A DNA stretch of 64,000 nt from contig NZ_CM001403.1 in assembly GCF_000166195.2 (NCBI RefSeq), forward strand, positions 3,800,432-3,864,431, read 5' to 3'. Within the stretch, counting starts at the first letter, position 1; each line of letters opens with the position of its first letter. The position numbers were made by a program, and so were the translations under genes. The DNA is from Mucilaginibacter paludis DSM 18603. Its GTDB lineage: Bacteria; Bacteroidota; Bacteroidia; Sphingobacteriales; Sphingobacteriaceae. Below are positions 52,240-62,774 of this stretch, in pieces. The notes under the pieces were generated by a model. The model was not told the DNA's origin, did not search any database, and worked only from the letters and a program-made list of their open reading frames with translations.

Positions 52240-53766
52240 TTAGGGGATGGGGACCAGTTTGATATAATCTAAAAGCAATGTATTTGCCCCATTGGTTGTT
52301 ACCGTATTTCCAAGAAGAAATAAATTTAATGAGCCGAAACCGGCAGCTTTCGAGAAATAGAAGGGACTGACAAAGTCACCCAATAATACATCATTATAAT
52401 TGGGTGAAAAAGTGTGTTTTCCGGTCACCGGGTCGACACCATTGTCGACCACGCCTGGCTTGGCCTGCGTAAAGGAGACATTGGTCGGCGTATTGAAAGC
52501 CAGTCTCATAGGAAAATAGGTCAGGTCAGTAGCTGAACCCGTCAGGGCTAATGCATTATCACGCACGACCCGCCAATAAACCCTGTATTTAACGGAGTTG
52601 GCGTTTGTCCGATAATTAACCCACATTGAAGCTGTACCATGATTTTCCAAGAGCATGTCCTGGTATATGGTGTTATTCGGGTTCCTCCGGGTTCGTACAC
52701 TATAGGTTTTCGTGACCAGCATACTGTCTATATTTTCTCCTTGGAGCGTGATCGGTTTGATCCTTGCATAGCTATCGTTCCTTTCCCCCAACAACTTGTA
52801 ACTAATGTTGTTCATCACGTAAACTATACCATTGCTAACTTTGCGGCTCTCCACGATGTCACTCTTTCTTAAATGGAATTTGACACTGTCAACAGCGGAA
52901 TACACTGTATCTGGAAATGCTTCTGAATTCAGGACACCTTTGAAAGCAAGCATGCTGATCACATTGAATTTGGTCAGGCTATCCGATTTGGAAAGATTTG
53001 TCGTAACAAAGTATTTAAATAGTGAACTTTGTTGGGCAACGAACAGGGGATCGATGAGCACAATATAGGTATAGAGAGAATCTTCATTACTAATATCGGC
53101 CAGATTATTGAACCTATTGAGCGTCGTATAGCCTGTCCCGGGTTTATAGATCGGTGCGCCTGTATTGGGATTCACACCCGTCTGTATAGCTGAAGACCGG
53201 TCAAAGGCCAGATAATTCAGCGAAATGAGCTCCTGTTTCTGCAATGTCGTGGTCGACATCAGGTATTCCCAGATACTCGGCTTAGGAATGATCGCATCCC
53301 CGATCACATGTAACACGCCGTTGCCGGTATATTGATCAGCCACGATGATCGGCGAATCATCAACCGACGCCCTTTTAAAAGTTACATTTTTCCCGTTCAA
53401 GGTTTTGATATAAAGCTGCCCACTGATCGTTGAGGCCAGGTAGGACTGATTTGCGATATGGTTCCCTACAAATTGTTTTAGCCGTACACTATCCTGCATA
53501 ATCGCCAAATCAACTTTCTGGATGGCCACGTTATTCGGCGCCCATACCGTAAATGATTTGGAAGAAGCGATAACTTTATCGTACCCCGTTTTTACAAGAA
53601 GACTGTAAAACTGGCTGAGGTCCGGGTTTCTATTGATCCGCTCTAAAAGACTTTGGGACAGTGCTGAGTCTCTTAAGTTGTTATAATTATCCCATTTCTT
53701 GTTACAGGAACAAGAAAGCGTGATCAGTACTAGTAAATATGTAAAATGCCGTATTTTTAATATCAT
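52240..53766 (-). CDS. FAS1 (fasciclin) domain lipoprotein A
   Basis: A 508-residue lipoprotein (lipobox L-S-C-S, Cys 19). The first 170 residues form a FAS1 domain with F-T-V-W-A-P-N-N-V-A and G-N-G-V-L-H-V-I-G-D; a second FAS1-like region follows to about 330. The C-terminal 150 residues are beta-rich with an unassigned fold, possibly carbohydrate-binding. FAS1 domains bind proteins or polysaccharide in other systems; here a surface adhesin or glycan-holding subunit is inferred. It lies between the FAS1 protein B and the second SusC. Confidence 0.78.
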   Translation of the reverse strand: MILKIRHFTYLLVLITLSCSCNKKWDNYNNLRDSALSQSLLERINRNPDLSQFYSLLVKTGYDKVIASSKSFTVWAPNNVAIQKVDLAIMQDSVRLKQFVGNHIANQSYLASTISGQLYIKTLNGKNVTFKRASVDDSPIIVADQYTGNGVLHVIGDAIIPKPSIWEYLMSTTTLQKQELISLNYLAFDRSSAIQTGVNPNTGAPIYKPGTGYTTLNRFNNLADISNEDSLYTYIVLIDPLFVAQQSSLFKYFVTTNLSKSDSLTKFNVISMLAFKGVLNSEAFPDTVYSAVDSVKFHLRKSDIVESRKVSNGIVYVMNNISYKLLGERNDSYARIKPITLQGENIDSMLVTKTYSVRTRRNPNNTIYQDMLLENHGTASMWVNYRTNANSVKYRVYWRVVRDNALALTGSATDLTYFPMRLAFNTPTNVSFTQAKPGVVDNGVDPVTGKHTFSPNYNDVLLGDFVSPFYFSKAAGFGSLNLFLLGNTVTTNGANTLLLDYIKLVPIP

Positions 53767-53822
53767 GCCGTAAAATTTAAACTTGATCTATAAACACCGC
53801 CTGGTATTTATAGATCAATGGG

Positions 53823-55646
53823 TTATGGTATTGGTGTAAAATCTTGAGTGCCGTCAGGTCTGAATCTTGGCAATACCTGCGAGGGCCAGTCGGTTGGGAT
53901 AAAATGTATCATATCCAACTTGTTTCTGTCCAGCGACTGGTTGCCCTGTATCACTTCAAGGCGTACCTGATGCACATTGGTCACGGCGATATCGACAATG
54001 CCGACCAGTTTGCCAATAAAAGGCTTCGATGAGGGGGCCGTGGCAACGACTGGATTGGACATGTAATATTTCCAGCCTTGGGATTCCAATTCCGACATGG
54101 TTGGAACAATCGGCGGGGGCTCAGAAAAATCGAAAGGTTTAGCCATTGTAACGCCGTCGACCAGCACCCTGCATTGAACACGTCTGCCCAACGGGTAATC
54201 GCCGCCGCCCTGTGAATCCCTTGAGTAACAGATCCAAACTTTATACCTGCCTTTTACAATGACCGGGGTCTTCATATAGATCCAAGAGTTGAGCCCGGCT
54301 CCGCTGTTGGCCGCTGTTGGAATACTAATGGATGGATTCAGCACGTCGTTGTAGCAAGCGCCCGTATAGTTCAGGTATCGCTGATCATATTTGTTATTAG
54401 GCGCAGTTGGCGTGCCTGAAGACTTCCTTTCCCAGTCCCAGCCACTGATCGGCTGATCTGTTGCGGAATATTTCGAAAAGTAGGTCGAAGCCGACCCAGC
54501 CTGTCTGAAAATGCTAGGGATAGCCCTGATTTCCGGGAAGTCACAAACATCCCAGTATACAGGGACCGGTTTACGGATCTTGATAGCGAAATGCCCCGTA
54601 GTTATTCCGGCTGTAGAAGAATAAGGTGCCATAGCGTGCAGTACCCCGTTAGAGGCAGAAAGATCGCTTGATGACCTTGAGATTAAACTCCCGGGTTCAT
54701 ATATACCGTTAAAAACAATATCATTAATGAGGATATTACCTGCACTCCTGGAAATATTCAGGATATCTGGCGGGGCCAGTGTGTTTAGCGAGGTCAGGGT
54801 AGCAAAATCTGCCAGATAGTTTGCACCAGGTATGATGTGGTAACCAATAAAGGTATGCAGGCTATCCATTACATTCTTAGGATCTCCGCTACCCGGGGAA
54901 AGGCGGGCTTTAAGGCTGATGAAATCCGGAAATCCTGCAGCATTCAGTACGCTATTGCTTTCCGCCAGAACAGTCAGGAATTTTCGTGTGGCAATAGGAT
55001 TATTCGACGGGATGACGTTAAGCGAATCATACCAACCAGTTGCTTTAAGAGCCTGAGTAAAAACTGAATAATTGGGATCACTCTCTATCATTTTTGCCAA
55101 AGTATTTTTCGCGGGTAAGAGTACCTGGCTGATCACGTGGATAATCCCGTTGCCGACACGTACATTGGAGGTAAGTATATCTCCCTGCTTATTGACTGTT
55201 AGCTTGGTGATCCCAGCAGCCAGAGTTACTCCTGTGGTAAGGTATTGACCCTGAAGAGTTAGAGCACTTATCTTACCATCACTGAATTTAGAGGTAGAAA
55301 TGGTATCATTCAGGATATGAAAATTGACAACGTCCTTTAGTTCTCCTAAATCAATGTCGTCCACGGAATTCTTGCCTGCTTTGGCCAAGTAGGCCTTAAC
55401 CCCATCATTAGTAGGAAGAAAAAGCGTGTACTTTCCATAGGCCTGCAAAAAGCCGTCGGTTCCCGCCCGCTCAATCATTTTTCTGAATAGTGAAAACTGC
55501 TCCGGATATTTATCAAGATAAGAGGTAATGTTGACATTACTGCTGGTGTTGATCACCAAAGGCTCTTGTTTGCATTTCGCGAAAAAAAGTGCAATAAAAA
55601 AACCGGTAATCACTGTCGCCAGTTGAAGGCCTTGAGTTTTTTTCAT
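53823..55646 (-). CDS. FAS1 (fasciclin) domain lipoprotein B
   Basis: A 607-residue protein with a lipoprotein-type signal (F-F-A-K-C, Cys 25). Two FAS1 domains (about residues 35-180 and 185-355; F-L-P-T-N-D-G-V and G-N-G-I-I-H-V-I in the first) are followed by a DUF5108-like C-terminal region (about 370-600) with many Trp and Tyr. It is translated 5 bases after the SusD gene. Function as a surface glycan-binding partner is inferred from operon position. Confidence 0.78.
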   Translation of the reverse strand: MKKTQGLQLATVITGFFIALFFAKCKQEPLVINTSSNVNITSYLDKYPEQFSLFRKMIERAGTDGFLQAYGKYTLFLPTNDGVKAYLAKAGKNSVDDIDLGELKDVVNFHILNDTISTSKFSDGKISALTLQGQYLTTGVTLAAGITKLTVNKQGDILTSNVRVGNGIIHVISQVLLPAKNTLAKMIESDPNYSVFTQALKATGWYDSLNVIPSNNPIATRKFLTVLAESNSVLNAAGFPDFISLKARLSPGSGDPKNVMDSLHTFIGYHIIPGANYLADFATLTSLNTLAPPDILNISRSAGNILINDIVFNGIYEPGSLISRSSSDLSASNGVLHAMAPYSSTAGITTGHFAIKIRKPVPVYWDVCDFPEIRAIPSIFRQAGSASTYFSKYSATDQPISGWDWERKSSGTPTAPNNKYDQRYLNYTGACYNDVLNPSISIPTAANSGAGLNSWIYMKTPVIVKGRYKVWICYSRDSQGGGDYPLGRRVQCRVLVDGVTMAKPFDFSEPPPIVPTMSELESQGWKYYMSNPVVATAPSSKPFIGKLVGIVDIAVTNVHQVRLEVIQGNQSLDRNKLDMIHFIPTDWPSQVLPRFRPDGTQDFTPIP

Positions 55647-55651
55647 AATAG

Positions 55652-57160
55652 TTATTGGTAAAAAGGGTTTTGAACTAAATTTTTGTCAGCCAGCAGCTCA
55701 TCGAGATTTATAGGTAGGTAATGGCTCCGCCTGTCTGAATACTTTCCAACGATCAATTGCACCTTATCTCCGGGGGCAATTTCACCTATCATATTAAGGA
55801 TAAGGTCTATACGGGTATATTTATCACGTTTAGCATTCCGGAGTACGTCGAACCATCTTTTTCCTTCGAAAGCAAACTCGCGCCTCCGTTCTCTCAGTAT
55901 ATAATCGGCTACATCCTGAACATTGTTAGGGTCCGGGTTTTCTTCTGTGGCGGCTATGGCCCGGGCGCGGGCGCGGACGGTCTTAACGAGTGCCAAAGCA
56001 CCAGTGGTATTATTTGAAAAGGTCAGGGCTTCTGCTTTCAGAAGCAGGATATCCGCGTACCGGTAAAAAAACCAATGTGCGTAGGATTCTCCGGGGGCTC
56101 TTAATGAACTGTTCCCTGGCGTTCCAGCAAACTTCCAGATGACATAATCTGTCGCTCGAACAGCCCCCCCATCTCCCCTGATGTCTTTATTCAGGGGATT
56201 GGGATCGTTGCCGTAGACTACGTCGGTCACCCTCGGGGCAGCTAAAAAATGCTTTCCACTCAGGTTGATAAACATCGTATAAAAAGGGTTCAGCAATTGG
56301 GCATCAAACTGGATCTCAAAAATGCTCTCATTCGAGTTTCCTGTAAAAAAAACCGTATTGAACCAATCTGCTTGTTTACTACCATCGATCAGCCCAAAAT
56401 TACCGGAGTTGATTATCTTATCACAGGCTTTAATGCATTGTGTATAGTATTCCGGATGATCGCTTCCGGCCATCCATAAGTAAACATCAGCCTGTATGGC
56501 GTTTATCCCGTATCTTGTTATCCTTCCTTTATTTTTTGCGGCATCCGCTCCAAAGTTCAGCATCGCGTGCTCGTCGGCAAAAGCAAGATCGTCGATGACC
56601 TGTTTCAAAACGTCTTCCTGGCTGCTCTTCGTCAGAAGCTCTTGCCTGGAATCACTTGATACAGCTTTAAGCTGAAGAGGTACCTCTCCGAAGGCTCGAA
56701 CAAGGTTAAAATACATTAGTGCTCTCAGGCCCCGAGCTTCTGCGAGATAATTATCAAGTTGGCCCTGTGTAAGTGTCTTGTCAGACTGCAAAACCAGCGG
56801 AGCATATTCGATAATGGTATTACAATTGTTGATCACCGAGTAGATGCTGTTCCACTTGGTCAGTGAACTGGTCGACAAAATATTCCCGGATACCAAGTCA
56901 TTTTCTTCGGTAGTAGCGCTCACTGTGGGAATGACCATGTCTGCCCGCAACTCACCCCAAATGAAAAGGTTTTGCACTAGTGTCCCATTGGCCAGCGAAA
57001 AATAACACCCTACGACCGCAGCTTCTATTTGCTGTTTGGTTTTCCAGTAATCTTCACGGACAGAACCGTCTTGTGGTTTTAAATCCAGCCATTTGCTACA
57101 GGAAACGAAGGTCAACAGGCATAGAACGAGCGAAAATTTCAGTTTCATATTGATTTTCAT
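55652..57160 (-). CDS. SusD/RagB-family lipoprotein (first pair)
   Basis: A 502-residue lipoprotein (lipobox V-S-C-S, Cys 21) with the RagB/SusD core: W-L-D-L-K-P-Q-D after the anchor, R-Y-A-D-I-L-L-L-K-A-E-A-L and R-R-R-E-F-A-F-E-G-K-R-W-F-D-V-L-R near the end. It lies 9 bases after its SusC partner. The start could also be the second Met (57148). It should present oligosaccharide to the SusC barrel. Confidence 0.92.
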   Translation of the reverse strand: MKINMKLKFSLVLCLLTFVSCSKWLDLKPQDGSVREDYWKTKQQIEAAVVGCYFSLANGTLVQNLFIWGELRADMVIPTVSATTEENDLVSGNILSTSSLTKWNSIYSVINNCNTIIEYAPLVLQSDKTLTQGQLDNYLAEARGLRALMYFNLVRAFGEVPLQLKAVSSDSRQELLTKSSQEDVLKQVIDDLAFADEHAMLNFGADAAKNKGRITRYGINAIQADVYLWMAGSDHPEYYTQCIKACDKIINSGNFGLIDGSKQADWFNTVFFTGNSNESIFEIQFDAQLLNPFYTMFINLSGKHFLAAPRVTDVVYGNDPNPLNKDIRGDGGAVRATDYVIWKFAGTPGNSSLRAPGESYAHWFFYRYADILLLKAEALTFSNNTTGALALVKTVRARARAIAATEENPDPNNVQDVADYILRERRREFAFEGKRWFDVLRNAKRDKYTRIDLILNMIGEIAPGDKVQLIVGKYSDRRSHYLPINLDELLADKNLVQNPFYQ

Positions 57161-57169
57161 GATGATATT

Positions 57170-60100
57170 TTAAAAGCCGACTGTAATTCCAACTGTTATA
57201 TTTTTAGATGGTGGTGTAAGGGCCTGGTCCGAGATATAGCTGAACGGGTTGGTGTTGCCCCGGTTCGAAACATCTGGGTTCACCCCCAGGTAATTGGTCC
57301 AAGTGTAAACATTCTCCGCAGTAATATAAATGCTCGCATTTTTAACCTTTAGCCTATTTAGAAGTACTTTCCCGATTGTATATCTAGCCGTCACAGACTG
57401 CCATCTTAGAAAAGACGCATCAGACACATAACGGTCTGAGCCTAGCCAGTTATATCCTGCACCTTGTAGCGCACGGGGAACGTCAGTGATATCACCCGGG
57501 TTTCTCCACCGCCTCAGCACCACCGTGCTCTGGTTGTTATAACTATACATATTGCTTGTTTTCATATCGGTTTCGTTGATGATATCAAAATCACTTTTAA
57601 ATACGAAAAACGCAGAAATCTTCAATGCTCCTTTCCAGGTTATGCTAGGTCCGAACCCACCTGAAATTTTAGGTATACTATTGCCCAGGTACACGATATC
57701 ATCTTCGTTGATGTTACCGTCATGGTTAATATCTTCATAGATGGCATCACCTGGCTGAAATGTATAATCTGTTGCAGGATAGTTGAAGCGCATATACACG
57801 GGTTGCCCGCCAGGGCCGATCACCGCTTTGCCATGAACGTCTTTGGCAACCGTTGCATTTAGATCCGAGTACACTCCCTTATACCTAAAACCATAGAACG
57901 AACCAAAAGGGTTGCCCACCTGGAGATAAGTACGGTAAATCCCGTTGGTATTTATTTTCTTCCCATCTGTTTTAGGGAACTGGTCAGACACTTCAGTCAT
58001 TGTGTTCTGATTTTTAGAAAAATTAAAGTCGAACCCTACGACCAGGTTCTTTGATTTATAAGGGATAGTGTTGACACCGATCTCAAAACCTTTGTTCACA
58101 ATTGTTCCTATATTGGCCGTTACGGTGGGGTAACCGGTATAGGCAGGGGTCTTGAGGTTATTGAATAGAAGATCTGTTGTTTTATCGTTGTAAACTTCAA
58201 TATCGACCATCAAGCGATTCTTAAGCGTCCAAAGGTTAAGACCAAGATTTCTGCCGGTTTTACGTTCCCACCTCAAGTTATCCAAGCCGATATTTCCTGG
58301 GACTACGGCTGACTCACCGGCATAAGAAGAACCTGTTGGATTATAGGTGTTATAAAAAGTGTAGTTGGCGTCTGGTGAGCGACCAGACAGACCGTAACTG
58401 GCCCTCATACTCAGGTCATCCAGGAATTTCAGCTTTTTCATGAAAGGTTCGCCAGAAACACGCCATCTTGCAGAAACCGCCGGAAATACGCCAAAGCGGT
58501 TATTGGTGCTCAGGTTCGAGTTGCCATCCAGGCGGCCGCCGACATTGATAATGTAACGGTCTAAAAATGCATATTGATTGGAAAGCACCACCCCGATGCT
58601 CCGGTTCTGGTTATCTGATGACCGGAGAACGAAATCACCGCTTTGGATCCTGGCGGGATCCGAAACGTCCGTTAGATTAGAGGAGGCGGAGTTTGCCGTA
58701 GTTATATTCTGCGCAATGGAACGGGAGTCATGTGTTTGAATGGAAACCAGGGTTTGTAGCCTATGTTTATCAGATTTAAACTGGGGTGTATAGATCAGGT
58801 TGAACTTACTGTCTATTCCGTAAGTATCCCCGTCGTTATCTGTCGCTCGGTTAACAACGCTTTCCGAAGCCGGACGGCCCGTCGCAATTTGCGGAAGAAA
58901 ATTCTTTGATTTCGTTGTGTTGATGTCGAACTGGATATCAAATGTAGCCAGCAGGATGTTTGGTTTAATATCATACTGGACGTTGAAATGCGGGGTAATA
59001 CGCTCCCCCGTTTGCTTGCTGAAAGCAGATTCAGCCAGGGCAAGCGGATTAGCGGTTCCAGAAGCGGCCCCACTGGAAGTGAGCGAAAACTGTCCCTGTA
59101 TATTGGATGCCGGGGAGAAGAAAACAGGTGTTAGGCGCCCAAATTCATCGTATCTGTATACGCTCATGTTAGGCATTTTGTTGTATGCGATATCCCGGAT
59201 AGTGGAAGAATAGCTCAGGTCATTGTTTATATGCGTATAAGAGAAATCTGAACGAAAGCGAATCCGGTTTGATACATTGTAATCCAGATTAATTTTTGTG
59301 GTAATCCGGCTTAATGCGGTGCCGACAGTTGTCCCTCTTTGATTAAGAAACCCGACAGAGGCATAGTACCTCGCTTTTTCGCCCCCACCCTGCATGGATA
59401 CATTATGGTCTTGAATGTATCCTGTTTGTGTAATCTCGTTGATCCAATTAGTGTTATTGCTGTAATTGTAAAAATTAAAAACGTCCCGTGGATCGTAATT
59501 GAACTCAGGGTAAACAAGCGTATTGATCGGGTAACCTCCTTTATTGGCGATCTCCTCGGGAATTAGCATCGAATACTGGTCACCGGTCAACAGGGGTATT
59601 GCATTGGGTTGCTTTGAACGAGTTCCTTTAAAATTATAGCTCAGGATTGGCTTCCCGATGACGCCGCGCTTGGTTGTAATAATCAGTACGCCGTTCGCAG
59701 CACGTGATCCCCAAAGAGCGGTGGATGCCGCGTCCTTTAAGACCGTGATATCTTTAATGTCTGTCGGGGCAATGTTAAGTAGCTGCGCGTAACCCTGTTC
59801 ATCTGCTGTACCGAAGTTAAAGTCATCAGGCACTTGGGTTTCGTAGGGCATACCATCTAAAATAATCAATGGGTTTGATGAACCATTCAGGCTGCTGGTA
59901 CCCCGTATTCTGATGGACATACCCGCGCCAGGATCGCCGGAAGTGGCGCTGATGTCAACACCCGGCAGGCGTCCCTGTAAGGCCTGGTCAATAGAGGTGG
60001 CCGACAGTTCTTCCAAATCCTTTGCGCTGATAGTACTTGTTGCAGTAGTTACATCTCGCTTGTCGATATTCATCCCCGTTCCGTTGTTGCTCTGGGTTTT

Positions 60101-60463
60101 GGCCTGGATGGATATTTCATTAAGCTCCCTGCCGTTAGGCATCAGCTGAATATCGATCACCGTCCGTTTGCTCATGTCAAGGGTTAGGGTTTTATAGCCA
60201 ATGGCGGAAACCTGGATCTGGTTTTGGGTACTGGCTACTCGAAGCGCATAATTTCCGTTAATGTCGGTCGACTGACCATTGATCACACGTTTATCTTTAT
60301 CCAGTTCGACAACTGATGCACCAATCACGGTCGATTTATCTTTTTTATCGGTCACCTTCCCACGGACGGTCACTTTCTCAGGGACCTGTGCTTTGAGGCG
60401 TACTGAATTAACCGAAAAAACGATCAGCAAAAAGCAAGTTATCCTTAAAATGTATTTTTTCAT
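57170..60463 (-). CDS. SusC/RagA TonB-dependent transporter (first pair)
   Basis: A 1097-residue receptor with a signal peptide (ending L-K-A-Q), a carboxypeptidase-regulatory-like domain (about 32-110), plug (about 130-265, with G-R-L-P-G-V-D-I and W-G-S-R-A-A-N-G-V) and the barrel ending G-I-T-V-G-F. It lacks an STN domain. It follows the four-domain FAS1 gene by 8 bases. Two complete SusC/SusD pairs in one operon suggest import of two related oligosaccharides, or of one polymer through two complexes. Confidence 0.93.
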   Translation of the reverse strand: MKKYILRITCFLLIVFSVNSVRLKAQVPEKVTVRGKVTDKKDKSTVIGASVVELDKDKRVINGQSTDINGNYALRVASTQNQIQVSAIGYKTLTLDMSKRTVIDIQLMPNGRELNEISIQAKTQSNNGTGMNIDKRDVTTATSTISAKDLEELSATSIDQALQGRLPGVDISATSGDPGAGMSIRIRGTSSLNGSSNPLIILDGMPYETQVPDDFNFGTADEQGYAQLLNIAPTDIKDITVLKDAASTALWGSRAANGVLIITTKRGVIGKPILSYNFKGTRSKQPNAIPLLTGDQYSMLIPEEIANKGGYPINTLVYPEFNYDPRDVFNFYNYSNNTNWINEITQTGYIQDHNVSMQGGGEKARYYASVGFLNQRGTTVGTALSRITTKINLDYNVSNRIRFRSDFSYTHINNDLSYSSTIRDIAYNKMPNMSVYRYDEFGRLTPVFFSPASNIQGQFSLTSSGAASGTANPLALAESAFSKQTGERITPHFNVQYDIKPNILLATFDIQFDINTTKSKNFLPQIATGRPASESVVNRATDNDGDTYGIDSKFNLIYTPQFKSDKHRLQTLVSIQTHDSRSIAQNITTANSASSNLTDVSDPARIQSGDFVLRSSDNQNRSIGVVLSNQYAFLDRYIINVGGRLDGNSNLSTNNRFGVFPAVSARWRVSGEPFMKKLKFLDDLSMRASYGLSGRSPDANYTFYNTYNPTGSSYAGESAVVPGNIGLDNLRWERKTGRNLGLNLWTLKNRLMVDIEVYNDKTTDLLFNNLKTPAYTGYPTVTANIGTIVNKGFEIGVNTIPYKSKNLVVGFDFNFSKNQNTMTEVSDQFPKTDGKKINTNGIYRTYLQVGNPFGSFYGFRYKGVYSDLNATVAKDVHGKAVIGPGGQPVYMRFNYPATDYTFQPGDAIYEDINHDGNINEDDIVYLGNSIPKISGGFGPSITWKGALKISAFFVFKSDFDIINETDMKTSNMYSYNNQSTVVLRRWRNPGDITDVPRALQGAGYNWLGSDRYVSDASFLRWQSVTARYTIGKVLLNRLKVKNASIYITAENVYTWTNYLGVNPDVSNRGNTNPFSYISDQALTPPSKNITVGITVGF

Positions 60464-60471
60464 AGAACAGG

Positions 60472-62718
60472 TTAGTTAGAATTAAGCACCTGATTAATAG
60501 AGTGAATCAGGGCTCTGTTGGCAAGATTGTTGCTGCCTGCCAGATTGATGGTGGCGCCTGTTCCGCTGGTAAATTTACCATCCCTGACTTCCATTTGAGC
60601 GGGAACATACCGGGTCGGATCTGTACCGGGATAGAAAACTGTCAACGTTTTAGCATTGCCATTGATGTCTTTTAATAGCGTAGGAAAAATCCCGTTTTTT
60701 ATACCGTCGGCGGCTATGGTATTTCTTTCGACAATGTGGTATAGCAGGAAATTTATTACTTTTGCCTGGTCGAGGGTTGTTGTGGGGCTGAAGGTTGGCT
60801 GCCCCGTGACAGAGTTGCCGGGAAGAAGGTTGTTACGGACCGCCTGCATGATCGCGGCATTTGTAGGGATAAAAGCTGTATATTGCCCACCTACCGCAGC
60901 TCCGATGATGTCTTTGGTAAGTGGTATCCAAAGTGTTCCGCAATTAATCAGGTATTGGTAAAAGTAGTTGAAGTTAGCAGCCACTACAGGGTCTGTGGAA
61001 AGGCCGAGTCGTTCGATGCTCTGACCCAGTGTTTCCGTATTTTCTGCAAATTGCAGCAAGCCCTTGGTATAATAGACCCTTCCATTGAAGGCGGTTTTCA
61101 CGCTGTCTATCGTCACAGCAGTTCCCTTCACAACGTTTCCTGCTGCAAAAACTTTGTTATTCTTAAATTTGACGTATTCCCCTCCAAAAGATTCAGCTAT
61201 ACCTTCCCCGGACAAATTATCGAACTGCCCGTAGGCGGTATAAAGTAGGGAATTTGCAGCTATTCTGGCCAGCCTTTCCTGTAATGCGCTGGTCGAGGGG
61301 GATGACCCAGACGCGTTCGGGTCAGTATACGTCCAAACAGATTGATCGGGAATATAATCATACCCTGCTTTTTTGACCTCGAGATCGGACATCATAAACA
61401 AGGTATATTTGAAGTTCGTGTTCGTCGAGCCAACTTTGAGATCTGTCTGACCAAATATCCTGGTCATCAGGCTGTATTTGGGGTCGAGGTAGGCTTTACC
61501 ATACACAGTGCGAAAGACATTGGCCTGCTGGACCGCTTTTGTACCGTAAAAGTTTCCGTTACTCAACATTTTAGTATCGATGATGTCCGAAGCCACGAAG
61601 GTTGCAGATTGCACCTGAAGATTATTATTGCTGGTCAGAATATCTCTCGGCCAGATGGTAGAAAGCCACATATGTGCATTAATCAGGTCGGTTAAAACGC
61701 TTGGCGGAGCTGCGTCGAATGTGCCGAAATTGGCCAGGATATCTTTTTCGTAAGCCAGAAGCGCTGAGTTCTTGGGCACGACCATTGTCCACCCGTTTGC
61801 CTGGGCATCAGTTTGCGTAAGGGCGAGATAACCCTCATTGTTCGGTGCGAAGGCGAGCGTAGCCGGATAACTTTTAACATAAACAATATCCGATTTCCCC
61901 GTTAGCACTTTATACCGGCTCGTCAGTGCAATGTTAGCTGTGTAGATAGCGAGTTTATCCAGAAGCCGCATGAATTCACTATAATCCGGATTCTGAGAGA
62001 TGTATTGATCTATGCTAGGTATCGGCGGGATAACTTTATCAATTTCATGCATAATGCCGTTCTCAGCCGGAATATCAGCGGTGATAACCTTGGCGCCGGC
62101 GACGTTAAAGCCGGTGAAGGTGGAGGTGGGATAAAAAGCATTATAGTCAGAAGCAGTAAGGGCATTTATCCCGAAATAGCCGCTCAAAAAATAAGGGATG
62201 TATTTGTTGTTATTATCGTTGGCCACGTAGGTCGCATTACGGTTGTTGGCCACAGAAACCCCGGAATGATTCGGGTCAACAAAAGTGAAGTCATAATAGG
62301 CAGTTTTCCTTCTGTAAGCATTGTCGGCAACAGCACCTTTCGCGGTCTGTAAAATCCCCAATTGGTCTTTTCGATAAGCATTGGCGACAAGACTATAGGT
62401 TATAATTCCGGCTGCTTTTGCTGAATCCAGAGCCGCCACGCCGCTGATACCATTTTCCTGGAAGTAACCTTGGAAAGCGTTGTCATTTGGCACAAAAAAG
62501 GTCCAATAACCCGCTGTACCCAAAATAGTTTTGTAACCCGCTTTGTCTATGAGGGCCAAGGCCGTGGTAAAGTTCCCTTTTTTCTGCAGTTCCTGGTAGA
62601 TAGGTTGAGCCAAGCCATCAGGGCGGGCATAATAGTCGTCAAACATTTTTTTCTGACATGAGCTGAAAATGCTTGTCATGGCCAGTATACATACGATGGA
62701 GGTAATGTATTTATTCAT
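60472..62718 (-). CDS. Multi-FAS1 lipoprotein C, first gene of the operon
   Basis: A 748-residue lipoprotein (lipobox F-S-S-C, Cys 21) that appears to hold four FAS1 repeats, the clearest at about 40-230 (F-F-V-P-N-D-N-A-F), 240-420 and 595-748 (T-A-F-I-P-T-N-A-A-I), with a less clear one in between. Multi-FAS1 proteins can form extended adhesins. It is the promoter-proximal gene, so it should be the most abundantly made, which is unusual for an accessory subunit. No enzyme motif is visible. Confidence 0.8.
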   Translation of the reverse strand: MNKYITSIVCILAMTSIFSSCQKKMFDDYYARPDGLAQPIYQELQKKGNFTTALALIDKAGYKTILGTAGYWTFFVPNDNAFQGYFQENGISGVAALDSAKAAGIITYSLVANAYRKDQLGILQTAKGAVADNAYRRKTAYYDFTFVDPNHSGVSVANNRNATYVANDNNNKYIPYFLSGYFGINALTASDYNAFYPTSTFTGFNVAGAKVITADIPAENGIMHEIDKVIPPIPSIDQYISQNPDYSEFMRLLDKLAIYTANIALTSRYKVLTGKSDIVYVKSYPATLAFAPNNEGYLALTQTDAQANGWTMVVPKNSALLAYEKDILANFGTFDAAPPSVLTDLINAHMWLSTIWPRDILTSNNNLQVQSATFVASDIIDTKMLSNGNFYGTKAVQQANVFRTVYGKAYLDPKYSLMTRIFGQTDLKVGSTNTNFKYTLFMMSDLEVKKAGYDYIPDQSVWTYTDPNASGSSPSTSALQERLARIAANSLLYTAYGQFDNLSGEGIAESFGGEYVKFKNNKVFAAGNVVKGTAVTIDSVKTAFNGRVYYTKGLLQFAENTETLGQSIERLGLSTDPVVAANFNYFYQYLINCGTLWIPLTKDIIGAAVGGQYTAFIPTNAAIMQAVRNNLLPGNSVTGQPTFSPTTTLDQAKVINFLLYHIVERNTIAADGIKNGIFPTLLKDINGNAKTLTVFYPGTDPTRYVPAQMEVRDGKFTSGTGATINLAGSNNLANRALIHSINQVLNSN

Positions 62719-62750
62719 AATATTTTATAAATTTTCAATAAATTATTGGG

Positions 62751-62768
62751 ACGGTTAATTCTAACCGT
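62751..62768. promoter_or_regulatory. Inverted repeat upstream of the Sus operon
   Basis: ACGGTTA (62751-62757), loop ATTC, TAACCGT (62762-62768), a perfect 7-bp stem about 33 bases before the first start codon. It may be a regulator half-site pair or a leader RNA hairpin. Confidence 0.4.
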
Positions 62769-62774
62769 GATTTA

